Assembly: GCA_033765145.1 (NCBI GenBank)
Contig: JANRIH010000047.1
Location: 1-64,000, forward strand
Direction of reading: 5' to 3'
Source: JAGVSR01 sp033765145
GTDB taxonomy: Bacteria; Pseudomonadota; Alphaproteobacteria; Rhizobiales; Hyphomicrobiaceae
DNA length: 64,000 bases
Below the pieces are notes generated by a model, which had not been told where the DNA came from, did no database searches, and saw only the letters and a list, made by a program, of their open reading frames with translations. The translations under genes and the position numbers were made by a program. Shown here piece after piece: positions 26,882 through 36,834 of this stretch; position 1 is the first letter of the stretch; the number at the start of each line of letters is the position of its first letter.

Positions 26882-27706
26882 ATGGCACTCGAAGTCGACA
26901 GCCCCATCGTCGTCGCAGGCGCAGGAAAGATGGGCGGGGCTCTCATTTGGGGTCTCCTGGCGAGTGGGCTCGACGGCGCCTCGATCATCGTGCAAGATCC
27001 CCAATTGCCTGACAATGCCGGCGAGCGGTTCGCCAAAGCCGGCGTCACGGTCGTTGCCGAAATCAGTGACCTCAACAAGCAGCCTGCGATCATCGTCGTT
27101 GCGGTGAAGCCGCAGGTCATGGACGATGTGTTCCCGCAACTGGCCCGGCTCGCCGGGCCGGATACGGTCGTCATCTCGATCGCGGCGGGAAAGACGATCG
27201 CGAGTTTCGAGAAGCACCTGGCGCCCGGAATAGCCGTCGTCCGGGCCATGCCGAATACGCCGGCGGCTGTCGGACGCGGCATCACGGCCTGCGTCGCGAA
27301 CGATGCGACGGCCGAATCCAAGCGGCAACTTGCCACGACCGTCCTCTCGGCGCTCGGGGCCGTCGTCTGGATCGACGACGAAAATCAGATGGACGCGGTG
27401 ACGGCGGTCTCGGGGTCGGGACCCGCCTATGTGTTCTGGCTGACGGAATGTCTCGCTGCCGCAGGCCGCGATGCAGGACTGCCGGACGAACTCGCCGCAC
27501 ATCTGGCCCGAATGACGGTCTCGGGTTCGGGGGAACTGCTGTTTCGCTCGGCGCTCTCTGCAAGCGAGCTTCGCCGGAACGTCACGTCGCCAGGCGGCAC
27601 GACAGCCGCGGCTTTGGATGTCCTCATGGCCGACGACGGGTTGGCTCCGCTTATGCAGCGCGCCGTCGAGGCCGCGAGAAAGAGGGGCCGCGAGTTGTCC
27701 CGGTGA
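26882..27706 (+). CDS. proC: Pyrroline-5-carboxylate reductase
   Basis: ProC reduces pyrroline-5-carboxylate to L-proline with NAD(P)H. The Rossmann motif VVAGAGKMGGAL opens the protein, AVKPQVMDDVF follows, VRAMPNTPAAVGRG marks the central region, and VSGSGPAYVFWL with the C-terminal VTSPGGTTAAALDVL is the ProC signature. Its 274 residues match the usual length. GAGGAAAGG lies just upstream of the ATG. It follows the YbjN gene closely. Confidence 0.95.
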   Translation: MALEVDSPIVVAGAGKMGGALIWGLLASGLDGASIIVQDPQLPDNAGERFAKAGVTVVAEISDLNKQPAIIVVAVKPQVMDDVFPQLARLAGPDTVVISIAAGKTIASFEKHLAPGIAVVRAMPNTPAAVGRGITACVANDATAESKRQLATTVLSALGAVVWIDDENQMDAVTAVSGSGPAYVFWLTECLAAAGRDAGLPDELAAHLARMTVSGSGELLFRSALSASELRRNVTSPGGTTAAALDVLMADDGLAPLMQRAVEAARKRGRELSR

Positions 27707-27955
27707 TGTTGGAGGTCATGACCGGGAACTCGCGGCCGCGCTCGAGTTTCGATGGCTTCGCCGGTACCGGCGGGTGCGGTCTTGGCGGGCCTACGATCTT
27801 CAGTGCGGACATACGGCCTTTATCGGAAGACAGGGCGGCGGGAGGAGCGCATCCTGTCTTATTGCCACCGCCCTTGGGCCGGGACCTGGACCGAGGACCT
27901 TTGCCATCGGGCGGGGCAGCAGCGCCTCCCTTCGGAAGCGCCGTTGGACAAAAGA

Positions 27956-27970
27956 TGTAACATTATACCA
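27956..27970. promoter_or_regulatory. 7-1-7 dyad TGTAACATTATACCA (Fur-family-like box)
   Basis: The sequence is a near-palindrome of the 7-1-7 type seen in Zur and related Fur-family boxes. A 15-base site at 40456-40470 is identical at 13 positions. Which regulator binds is inference; no Fur-family gene is in the window. Confidence 0.4.
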
Positions 27971-28049
27971 TTTCATTCAAGAGGGACTTTTCCCCTTTCA
28001 CGCGGTCGTGACACAGGCCGGTTTCATCCACGTTGCCTGAGCGCTATAT

Positions 28050-28065
28050 TTCAATTATTATTGAA
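28050..28065. promoter_or_regulatory. ArsR operator, TTCAAT-TATT-ATTGAA
   Basis: A perfect 6-4-6 inverted repeat ends two bases before the arsR start codon. ArsR-family repressors bind such AT-rich inverted repeats over their own promoters, so autoregulation is the simplest reading. The neighbouring gene supports this; binding is not demonstrated. Confidence 0.65.
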
Positions 28066-28067
28066 CT

Positions 28068-28469
28068 ATGGAACAAGCTGGAGCCATACGAGCCCTTGGT
28101 GCGCTGGCGAACAATCATCGCTTGGCGATCTTCCGCGCGCTCGTGCGAGCAGGAGAGGATGGGCTTTCAGCCAGCGAACTTGCGCTGGCGGCCGGCATCG
28201 GCGCGACAAACCTCACGTTCCATACCAAGGAACTCGAGCGGGCCGGATTGATCCGGACGTGGCGTGAGGGCCGGCGCATCCGGTCGGCGCTGGAAATCGA
28301 AACCATGCGCACACTCATGTCGTTCCTGTTCGACGACTGTTGCGGCGGACGGCCCGAGTTGTGCGGCCCGCGAACGGTTTCGGCGCAGGCCTGCTGCCCT
28401 ACGCCACAAATCCACAGCGAGGACGCGGTGCCAATTCCCAACTCTGCAAAAGTGTCGAGGAGCGTTTGA
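28068..28469 (+). CDS. arsR: ArsR-family transcriptional regulator
   Basis: A 133-residue winged-helix protein: AIRALGALANNHRLAIFRALV, then GLSASELALAAGIGATNLTFHTKEL as the recognition helices, and AGLIRTWREGRRIRSAL as the wing. A Cys pair after the core (DDCCGGRPELCG) and another downstream (QACC) are candidate arsenite-binding residues of the C-terminal type. It probably represses itself and arsC through the inverted repeat just upstream. Its stop overlaps the next start by one base (TGATG), which implies translational coupling. Confidence 0.88.
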   Translation: MEQAGAIRALGALANNHRLAIFRALVRAGEDGLSASELALAAGIGATNLTFHTKELERAGLIRTWREGRRIRSALEIETMRTLMSFLFDDCCGGRPELCGPRTVSAQACCPTPQIHSEDAVPIPNSAKVSRSV

Positions 28470-28999
28470 TGAGCGAGAAAATCTACAACGTGCTGTTCCT
28501 TTGCACGCATAATTCGGCGCGGTCGGTCATCGCCGAATGTATTCTGAATTCACTCGGCACGACGATTGGCAAAGGCCGGTTTCGTGGTCTTTCGGCAGGC
28601 AGCCACCCGCGAGGCGCGGTCAATCCGTATGCGCTCGATCTCTTGAACGCTCTCAACTACGACACTTCGCAGTTGCGCTCGAAATCGTGGGACGAGTTTG
28701 CAGCTCCCGGCGCGCCGCCGCTCGATTTCGTGTTCACGGTCTGCGACGACGCGGCGGGCGAAGTCTGCCCCTACTGGCCTGGCCAGCCGATGACGGCGCA
28801 CTGGGGGCTACCCGATCCGTCAGTCGCGCAGGGGTCTGAGGCTGAGAAACGTGCGGCGTTCGCCGAGACGCACCGCATGCTCTATCAGCGCATCGGCATC
28901 TTTCTGAGCCTGCCGTTCGATGCTCTCGACAGGTTAACGCTGCAGAAGCGTCTCGACGACATCGGCCGGACGCGCGTGACCGAAAATGCGGGCACGTGA
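28469..28999 (+). CDS. arsC: Arsenate reductase, low-molecular-weight phosphatase type
   Basis: The N-terminal loop LFLCTHNSARSVIAE is the Cx5R catalytic signature of thioredoxin- or glutaredoxin-linked arsenate reductases, and VCDDAAGEVCPYWPG supplies further Cys residues typical of this group. A conserved DPS follows in LPDPSVAQG. It should reduce arsenate to arsenite. The ATG at 28469 overlaps the arsR stop; GAGGAG is upstream. No arsenite exporter (acr3 or arsB) or arsH follows, which is unusual, since reduction without export is normally harmful. Confidence 0.92.
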   Translation: MSEKIYNVLFLCTHNSARSVIAECILNSLGTTIGKGRFRGLSAGSHPRGAVNPYALDLLNALNYDTSQLRSKSWDEFAAPGAPPLDFVFTVCDDAAGEVCPYWPGQPMTAHWGLPDPSVAQGSEAEKRAAFAETHRMLYQRIGIFLSLPFDALDRLTLQKRLDDIGRTRVTENAGT

Positions 29000-29099
29000 A
29001 CGGCTCGCACGCGGAGATCGCGCATAACCACGGCGGCCCGAGACTTTAATTTTTCTATTTTCGCGCCTACGTTCCGTATTGACGGAGCGGAGGCGTGGC

Positions 29100-29813
29100 A
29101 TGATCGACGAAACGACGGACAAGGGCCGGATCATCTCGGCGACGATGAGGCTTGCGGCCGATCGGCCGTGGGACAGCGTGGTGATGCGCGACATCGCCGA
29201 CGCGGCCGGCCTCGACCTCGTTGCGATGCGGAAGGCGTTTCCATCGAAAGTCGCCATCCTGTCGGCGTTCTCGCGCGCCATCGATGATGCCGTTCTCGCC
29301 AGGGTTCCGCGCTTTACGGACGGCGAGGCCGCACGAGACCGCCTCTTCGACGTTATAATGATCCGGTTCGACGTGCTCTCTCCTTACAAGGCGGCCCTCC
29401 GTTCGATCCATGCCACGCGGGCCATGGATGCTGAACTTGTCCGCCGGATGATGGCGACGCAGGCCTGGATGCTGCACGCGGCGGGAATACCGACAGACGG
29501 CATCATGGGTCTCGCGCGCGTCGGCGGTCTCGCGTCGATCTATGCCAGCGTGCTCGAGACGTGGCTCGAGGACGACGATCCCGGGCACGGTCGGACAATG
29601 GCTGCGGTCGACCGACGCTTGAAGCGCGGGGAGCAGGCCGTGCGCACGCTTGGTGACGCCATGCAGGGTGTCTCACGGCTGGCGGACGGCGTTCGCGACG
29701 TCATGCGTGGAACGACTGTGCGACGGTCAGGGTCGGCACCTGGGACGCCCACGCCACAGTCTGCATCGCCGACAGAACCGCGCGATGTCACGCCGCCTGC
29801 AGCGGCGCTCTAA
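29100..29813 (+). CDS. TetR-family transcriptional regulator
   Basis: The N-terminal helix-turn-helix reads KGRIISATMRLAADRPWDSV, MRDIADAAGLDLVAMRKAFP and KVAILSAFSRAIDD. The ligand domain contains RDRLFDVIMIRFDVLSPYKAAL, and the tail after residue 190 is Thr/Pro/Ser-rich and probably disordered. This subgroup is frequent in Hyphomicrobiales and is sometimes annotated with COQ9-type similarity. The inducer and target are unknown. GGAGG lies before the ATG at 29100. Confidence 0.83.
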   Translation: MIDETTDKGRIISATMRLAADRPWDSVVMRDIADAAGLDLVAMRKAFPSKVAILSAFSRAIDDAVLARVPRFTDGEAARDRLFDVIMIRFDVLSPYKAALRSIHATRAMDAELVRRMMATQAWMLHAAGIPTDGIMGLARVGGLASIYASVLETWLEDDDPGHGRTMAAVDRRLKRGEQAVRTLGDAMQGVSRLADGVRDVMRGTTVRRSGSAPGTPTPQSASPTEPRDVTPPAAAL

Positions 29814-29876
29814 GGGCCGCCGTCAGACGACGAACGAGAGCTCTGCCCGCTCATGCAGGCTCATCACGTCCAGGCT

Positions 29877-31850
29877 CTAGTTCCCGAACATGTTGTTGAA
29901 GAAGTCACCGAGCGCCGAGCTGTTCTGCTTGTAGCGCCGCTTGTCCTTCGGAATGTTGCTCGATCCGCCGCCGAAGAAGATGTTCCAGTCTTCCATGCTG
30001 TCGGCATACTCTACGCGCTGGAACTTCACGGGGGCCAAGTGATCGGGGCCGATGGCGATCTCCGAGAAGCGGCCAGCGAGCGCGAGCTTCAGCCGCTGCT
30101 CGTGACCATAAACGTCCTTGAAATTCGTCTCCGTCCCATCGTCCGCGATGCGGGTCGTGAAATAGGTCACGTGGACGGGGATGTGATGCTGCATCTTGAT
30201 CGGGATCTCATCGGCGTCCGATGTCTGCGTCAGATGCACCTGCTCGACGGGCCAGCCCTTGTCTTCCTGCAGGAGGACTTCCGCCAGGCGCATCGGGTTT
30301 CGGACGCGCATGCAGCCATGGCTGAACGGACGGCTCTCGGCGTTGAACAGGTTCTTCGTCGGGGTGTCGTGCAAATAGACGGCGTGCTTGTTCGGGAACG
30401 TGAACTTCACGATGCCGAGCGCGTTGCCGGGCCCTGAGGGCTGGTAGATGTCGTAGTTGCGGATATCGGCCTTCCCCCAGTTGACGGACTGGGGATCGAC
30501 GCGGCGGCCGTTGTAGGTCATGACGAGGCCCTGGCGATAGAAGCTCCCGCCACCCCGCGCGAGGCCCGGATAGAGTTCCAGGACCTTGATGCTCTGGGGC
30601 ACATTCCAGCGCGGGTTGAAGTAGATCGTTTCCAACTCGTCTGAGAAGATCGGCGTCTGCTTGGAAACCTCACCCGTGATCACGCGCTCCTCATGGATCA
30701 CGTGGCCCTTCTTGACGACGCGCACCATGAATTCCGGAATGTTGACCCAGACAAAAAAGTCGCCTTTGTCCTCGGGCATCCAGCGCCACATTTCCATGTT
30801 GGCGAGAATACGCTCGGGGCTCGGTGTTACGATGTCATTGAACGCCGCGCGCGTGCGCGAGCCGATGATGCCGTCGGCCTTCTGGCCCTTCTCGGACTGG
30901 AACTTGGCGACCGCGGCGGCCAGCACGTCGTCATAGACGTGCTCGCGCGGGCCGTCGGCGTTTTTCGACTTGCGCTTGGACGGCGCATCGTAGGTCGAGC
31001 CGACGGTCGTCGTCGCGGCGGGCGGCGGGGGAGCCGGGGGCATTTCGACACCGAGACGCTCACGGACGAGCGCCACATCGGGATGACTTTCGCCGGGAAT
31101 GAGCTTCGGTCCCTTCGACGGGATGCGGACGATTTCCTTCGCCTCATCCGCCTCGGCCTTCATGGCGAGATAGCGTTGGCGCAAGCGCTCGAACTCGGGA
31201 TGCTTCGGATGCGTGGCGCGCAGAGCGGCCGCAGGATCGGTCGTACTGGTGATCGAGACCAACACGTCGCGCGGATCGAGATACTGCGGCGCGCGGTCGA
31301 GGTAGGACGAGAGTTGCTTCGGCGGGTCGGGGATGCGGCCACCACGGGCGTGGCGAGCGTACTTAAGGACGACGAGCGCGAAGGCTAACTCGCCCTCCAC
31401 GCGCTGATCGAATGCGAGCGGCGTGGCGCCGGGCGCGTCGTCGGGAAAGGACGGGACGACAAACGCCTTGGGATCGAGGCCATATGCGTCGGCCTTCGCC
31501 AGTTCGTCGCTCAGGGCTTTCGCGGTCGCGGTATAGCCTCCACGGCCCATAAACACGGGCTCGTCCGCACGGCCTTCGTAGAAAGCGATGAGGCCCTGCC
31601 AGTCGACGGCATCTTCTTCTCCGGCTTTCGCGGCGTCGTTGAGCAGTCGCAACCTGATATCAGCGCCGACGGAGCGATCGGTCAGGAGGTCGGCTGCGGA
31701 AGGAGCAATGCCGGGCGCGGCATGGTCGGTCGTCGTCGCGACTTCGATCGCGCCCGTCGGGGTCGCGGACGAAGGCTCGGCGTTTGCGGACGACCTTTCG
31801 GAAACTCCTGCCAAGATGGCAACGGTGACACATAATGCCCAGTATTTCAT
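29877..31850 (-). CDS. L,D-transpeptidase (YcbB/LdtD-like), upstream paralogue of a pair
   Basis: A signal peptide (MKYWALCVTVAILAGVSE) leads to a periplasmic protein of 657 residues. It has an N-terminal domain (about residues 60-260), a peptidoglycan-binding-like segment (KFQSEKGQKADGIIGSRTRAAFN), and a YkuD catalytic domain with VYLHDTPTKNLF and SRPFSHGCMRVRNP; the Cys of SHGCMR is the nucleophile. Such enzymes form 3-3 cross-links in peptidoglycan or attach outer-membrane proteins to it. The ATG at 31850 has GGGAG upstream, chosen over a longer frame. The downstream gene on the same strand is a clear paralogue. Confidence 0.9.
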   Translation of the reverse strand: MKYWALCVTVAILAGVSERSSANAEPSSATPTGAIEVATTTDHAAPGIAPSAADLLTDRSVGADIRLRLLNDAAKAGEEDAVDWQGLIAFYEGRADEPVFMGRGGYTATAKALSDELAKADAYGLDPKAFVVPSFPDDAPGATPLAFDQRVEGELAFALVVLKYARHARGGRIPDPPKQLSSYLDRAPQYLDPRDVLVSITSTTDPAAALRATHPKHPEFERLRQRYLAMKAEADEAKEIVRIPSKGPKLIPGESHPDVALVRERLGVEMPPAPPPPAATTTVGSTYDAPSKRKSKNADGPREHVYDDVLAAAVAKFQSEKGQKADGIIGSRTRAAFNDIVTPSPERILANMEMWRWMPEDKGDFFVWVNIPEFMVRVVKKGHVIHEERVITGEVSKQTPIFSDELETIYFNPRWNVPQSIKVLELYPGLARGGGSFYRQGLVMTYNGRRVDPQSVNWGKADIRNYDIYQPSGPGNALGIVKFTFPNKHAVYLHDTPTKNLFNAESRPFSHGCMRVRNPMRLAEVLLQEDKGWPVEQVHLTQTSDADEIPIKMQHHIPVHVTYFTTRIADDGTETNFKDVYGHEQRLKLALAGRFSEIAIGPDHLAPVKFQRVEYADSMEDWNIFFGGGSSNIPKDKRRYKQNSSALGDFFNNMFGN

Positions 31851-32037
31851 CAAAGTCTCCCGCACCCGGAGTTTTGCGAAAAAGCTAATCGACGTTGCGG
31901 ATAGCCGGAAGCCCTCGGCCCCGGAAAATCGGCGGGCGCCGCGCTTGGCGGTGCAGTGTTGCGGAAATGCATGGCCCAAGTCGACCTGAGTGCGCGTCGC
32001 GAAGCCGGCAATCGATATCCGCGATCAACCCGTCGCG

Positions 32038-33987
32038 CTACTGGAACGCACCACCAAGCACGGAGTTCACGAGATCGCCGACGCTGTCGGTCTTGGGGGC
32101 CGACTTCGGCTTCCGCGCCGCAACTTTGGGAGCAGCGGCCTGATCGAGCGGCGCCAGATGATCTCGGCCCTTCTGGATCTTGCTCCATTCACCCTTGAGC
32201 GCCTGGATCACACGCTTCTCGTGCCCGTAGATGTCGGCGAAAGTCTCGATCTTGCCGCCCTCTCCGATGCGCACCGTGAAATAGGTGATGTGGACGGGGA
32301 CCTTGTTGGTGAGGGTGACGATCTCGTGCTCGGGTCCGTCTTTCGCCGCCGCTTCGACACGTGCGCGGTCCCAGCCCTGATCCTCGCCGAGGATGACGGC
32401 CGCCATGTCGAGCGGGTTCCTGATGCGCATGCAGCCGTGGCTGTTCGCGCGCCGGCGCCAGTTGAACATGTACTTGTCGGGCGTGTCGTGCATGAAGACG
32501 TAGTGCTTGTTGGGGAACGAGAACTTCACGACGCCCAGCTGGTTCCACGGTCCCGGCGGCTGATAGACGATGTAGTCCTTCATGTTGACCTTGGACCAGT
32601 CCACCTTGGTCCAGTCGACTTTCTCGCGGGTGTCGGCGCGGACGAATTCCAACCGATGCTGGCGGACGAGTCCGCCGCCCGACAGCAAGCTTGGCCAGAT
32701 CTCTCGCACCTTGATGCTGTCGGGAACGTGCCAGCGCGACTTGAACGTCACGCGCACCATCTCATCGGAGAAAATTGGCGTCTGATTGTTGACGAGACCG
32801 ATGGTGACGCGCTCGGTGAAGACGGGTTCGGAATTCTTGAAGACGCGGACCATGAATTCCGGCGCGTTCATTTCGACGTGGAGCGCGCCCAAGTCCTCGG
32901 GCATCCAGCGCCACTGCTGCATGTTGGCGAGGAGCTGATCCGCCTTGCCTTTGATCGGCTGGTTCAATGCCGCGCGCGTCGGCTTGTCGAGCGTTCCGTC
33001 CGTCCTCGGCAATCCTTTGAGGCGCTGGAACCCGGCCAACGCGGCGGCGAGGTCGGCATCCAGGGTCTTTGCCGACGCCTCGGTCTCGGCGGCGATGTCG
33101 AGGCGCTTCCGGAGGACGACGACGTCGTCGTGCGTTGCACCCGGTAGAATGTCGTCCCCGTCGCCGAGCCGTGCCTTGCGTGCGCCGGGCGCACGTCGGG
33201 CCTCGAGCCAGGCCTGGCGGAGCCGTTCGAACTCTCGATGCTTCGGATGCAGCGCTTCGATAACAGTACGGGGGTCGTCGGCCGCGGCGAGAGCATCGAG
33301 AAGCGCCGAACGGTCGGCCCATTGGGGATGGCGATCGAGATAGGACGAGAGCTGCTTCGCGGGATCGGGGATGAGACCGCCCCGCGCATGGCGCGCGTAG
33401 GCAAGGACGGCGAGCGATAGCTTCGTCTCGGCTTCCGCGAGCGCCTTGGGGTCGATGGACCCGCCGCCGGACGGCGTCGCCATCGCGGGCACTTCGTAAA
33501 CCTTGGGATCGAGACCCCAGAAGTTCGCCCGAGCTAGTGTTCTGATCGCCTTCTCGGCTTTCGCCGAGTAGCCCGCCGACGTCACCCACAACGGTTCGTC
33601 GTGATGCTTCCGATAGTGCTCGGAGAGCGCGCGGCGATCGGCTTCCTCCGGTGTTTCGATCGCGACGTCCTCGGCCTTCGCGCCGTCGCCTTCCTTGTCA
33701 TCGGTGGTCGCTTGCGGCATGAGATGCGCGCCGTCGACGACGGATGGCCCCGTGCCCAGCAGTTCGCGCGCGGCCTGGCCGATCGTCGCGTCGGGGTGCG
33801 CCGCCGCGGGCTCGATGCTGCCCGTCTCAGCAGGCGTTTCGGCAGTCGGCGGCGATGTCTCGGCCGGCGTTTGGTCTGCCGTCGCGGCGGGCGCGGCGCT
33901 GTCTCCGGCCACGGGCTCGGCTGCCCACGCGACCGCTGCCATGAGCAAGCCCATGGCACCCGCACTGACGCCGAGACGTCGCTTCAT
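32038..33987 (-). CDS. L,D-transpeptidase (YcbB/LdtD-like), second paralogue
   Basis: Same architecture as the gene beside it: signal peptide (MKRRLGVSAGAMGLLMAAVAWA), a Pro/Thr/Ala-rich linker, the ARHARGGLIPDPAKQLSSYLD domain, a peptidoglycan-binding-like part (GFQRLKGLPRTDGTLDKPTR) and the catalytic YkuD domain with VFMHDTPDKYMF and ANSHGCMRIRNP. The two proteins match across their whole length with many shared blocks, so they arose by duplication. The ATG at 33987 follows a GGGAGAAGG ribosome-binding site. A 188-base gap separates the two genes. Confidence 0.9.
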   Translation of the reverse strand: MKRRLGVSAGAMGLLMAAVAWAAEPVAGDSAAPAATADQTPAETSPPTAETPAETGSIEPAAAHPDATIGQAARELLGTGPSVVDGAHLMPQATTDDKEGDGAKAEDVAIETPEEADRRALSEHYRKHHDEPLWVTSAGYSAKAEKAIRTLARANFWGLDPKVYEVPAMATPSGGGSIDPKALAEAETKLSLAVLAYARHARGGLIPDPAKQLSSYLDRHPQWADRSALLDALAAADDPRTVIEALHPKHREFERLRQAWLEARRAPGARKARLGDGDDILPGATHDDVVVLRKRLDIAAETEASAKTLDADLAAALAGFQRLKGLPRTDGTLDKPTRAALNQPIKGKADQLLANMQQWRWMPEDLGALHVEMNAPEFMVRVFKNSEPVFTERVTIGLVNNQTPIFSDEMVRVTFKSRWHVPDSIKVREIWPSLLSGGGLVRQHRLEFVRADTREKVDWTKVDWSKVNMKDYIVYQPPGPWNQLGVVKFSFPNKHYVFMHDTPDKYMFNWRRRANSHGCMRIRNPLDMAAVILGEDQGWDRARVEAAAKDGPEHEIVTLTNKVPVHITYFTVRIGEGGKIETFADIYGHEKRVIQALKGEWSKIQKGRDHLAPLDQAAAPKVAARKPKSAPKTDSVGDLVNSVLGGAFQ

Positions 33988-34115
33988 GACCTTCTCCCTG
34001 TCGCCATCGACGCGGGCTCCCGGCACTCCAAATAGCATGTAGGAGGCGGAGGCTGCCATGTCTCGATACCCGATTCGGGTCCGAGCCCCCCCCGGAACGC
34101 TTTGGTCGCGAAACG

Positions 34116-34144
34116 AAAAAGGGCCCGGCGGAACCGCCGGACCC
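34116..34144 (-). terminator. Rho-independent terminator after the NtrC-type regulator
   Basis: Read on the minus strand the sequence forms GGGTCCGGCGG-TT-CCGCCGGGCCC followed by TTTTT. It ends the transcript of the response regulator gene, whose stop lies about 80 bases before it. Confidence 0.85.
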
Positions 34145-34226
34145 TTCCGATCTGCAGGGTGCGCAAGGGGCTAACGAGCGCTTATCTTCAGATCGAGCTC
34201 ACGCCGCTCTCGCGGCATTGGGTTGG

Positions 34227-35735
<1,509 letters not shown>

Positions 35736-35927
35736 TGGCACAAATACTCGACACAACAGACACTGAACCCTGCCTCCAGCAGCGTGTCGCCATACGGCGC
35801 TCGCCCCACTCGTACACTCCCTGTCGGCGAGCTAGAGATTGCCCGACAACGGTAAACAGGTGGTTTCCGACTTCCTCACCTTGGAGCTTTTCGAGCAAAA
35901 GGTTCCATTCCGGAGCAATCTGCGGCG

Positions 35928-36605
35928 TCAATCGCCCCCACATCCGCCGCCGCCTCCGTCGCCGCCGCTTCCGTCTCCGTCCCCGAGACCATCCGTCGTG
36001 CCGTCGAAACTCACGGAGGAAAAATCGCCGCCGCACTGGGCGCCGGCCGTTCCGCGATCCCGGAGCGCTTCGCAGTCGGGGTGATAGCGGTAGCCGCCGG
36101 TGATCTCGAGTTCGGCGTCGAGCGCGAAGAGGAGCGGCAGGCTCGCAGGGGCGCGCGGGTCGATGCCCTCCTCGCGGCAGCATTGCCACCAGACCCGGCG
36201 CAAACCTTCGTTGCTCGCCTTCCGGTTCGGCGCCAATGCAACGGCCGGCGTGTGATGGAGCTTCCGGCCAAATGCTTGCTCGCAGAAGCGGTCGTACTCG
36301 CGCGTGTAGAGGATGAATTCGTGCCAGAGATCGTCGACGACTTCGGATGGCATCGCGACCGGGCGGCAACCGCCCCTCAGGAATGCACGGAAATATTGAC
36401 GGAGACCGTCATCAACGCGGGCAATGGCCGTGGCCGAGAGGTTCGGATGGCGCTCGCCGAGGCGCCGCATCAGGCCGGGCGGCCAATGGTAGGTGTCGAT
36501 AAACTTAAGGCGCCGTCTCCGGCGCCAGTCGAGTGTTGCGGCCGCCAACAGGATGGCGCCGAGGATTGCGGCAATGAGCGAGAGATCGCTCCAGGGGATA
36601 TGCAA
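35928..36605 (-). CDS. Membrane-anchored protein with glycine-rich tail
   Basis: TTG appears to start the protein, with GAGGAC just upstream. One membrane helix (LIAAILGAILLAAATLDW) is followed by a cytoplasmic domain containing WHEFILYTREYDRFCEQAFGRKLHH and PNRKASNEGLRRVWWQCC, which resembles the glycine-rich domain family (DUF1399-like) with conserved His/Asp/Tyr. The C-terminus ends in a run of Gly, Asp and Ser (GDGDGSGGDGGGGGCGGD). Function is unknown. It is separate from the response regulator, with 190 bases between. Confidence 0.7.
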   Translation of the reverse strand: MHIPWSDLSLIAAILGAILLAAATLDWRRRRRLKFIDTYHWPPGLMRRLGERHPNLSATAIARVDDGLRQYFRAFLRGGCRPVAMPSEVVDDLWHEFILYTREYDRFCEQAFGRKLHHTPAVALAPNRKASNEGLRRVWWQCCREEGIDPRAPASLPLLFALDAELEITGGYRYHPDCEALRDRGTAGAQCGGDFSSVSFDGTTDGLGDGDGSGGDGGGGGCGGD

Positions 36606-36834
36606 GAAGTCCTCATTCGTTGTTTCAACTATTCGTATTGTCTCCTGGAAGTCGAATTCTGTCCAGCGGCGGGCAATGACGGCGTTATCGCTTCATGAAC
36701 GCACGTCGCGTGACCGTGAGAAACGTCGTGAAACAAGGCGAAGCGCGATCGATCTCTGCGTGCCGCCGGTGGCGCGCCCCCCCGACGCGTGATAGGCGTT
36801 CGAGACAACGATCGACACATCCCAACGAGGCCCC

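Larger units (their letters stand above)
27707..28067. other. Intergenic stretch with two dyad motifs upstream of arsR
   Basis: Frames here lack starts and family similarity. The part after 27950 becomes AT-rich and holds a 7-1-7 dyad at 27956 and a perfect inverted repeat directly before the arsR start; both are listed separately. The arsR promoter should be in this stretch. Confidence 0.5.

Noticed and set aside
27752..28267. 171-codon frame upstream of and overlapping arsR
   Set aside because: No ribosome-binding site or family similarity; composition changes mid-frame at the AT-rich operator region.
31990..33147. 385-codon plus-strand frame over the second L,D-transpeptidase
   Set aside because: A shadow frame; the minus strand has signal peptide, peptidoglycan-binding part and active site.
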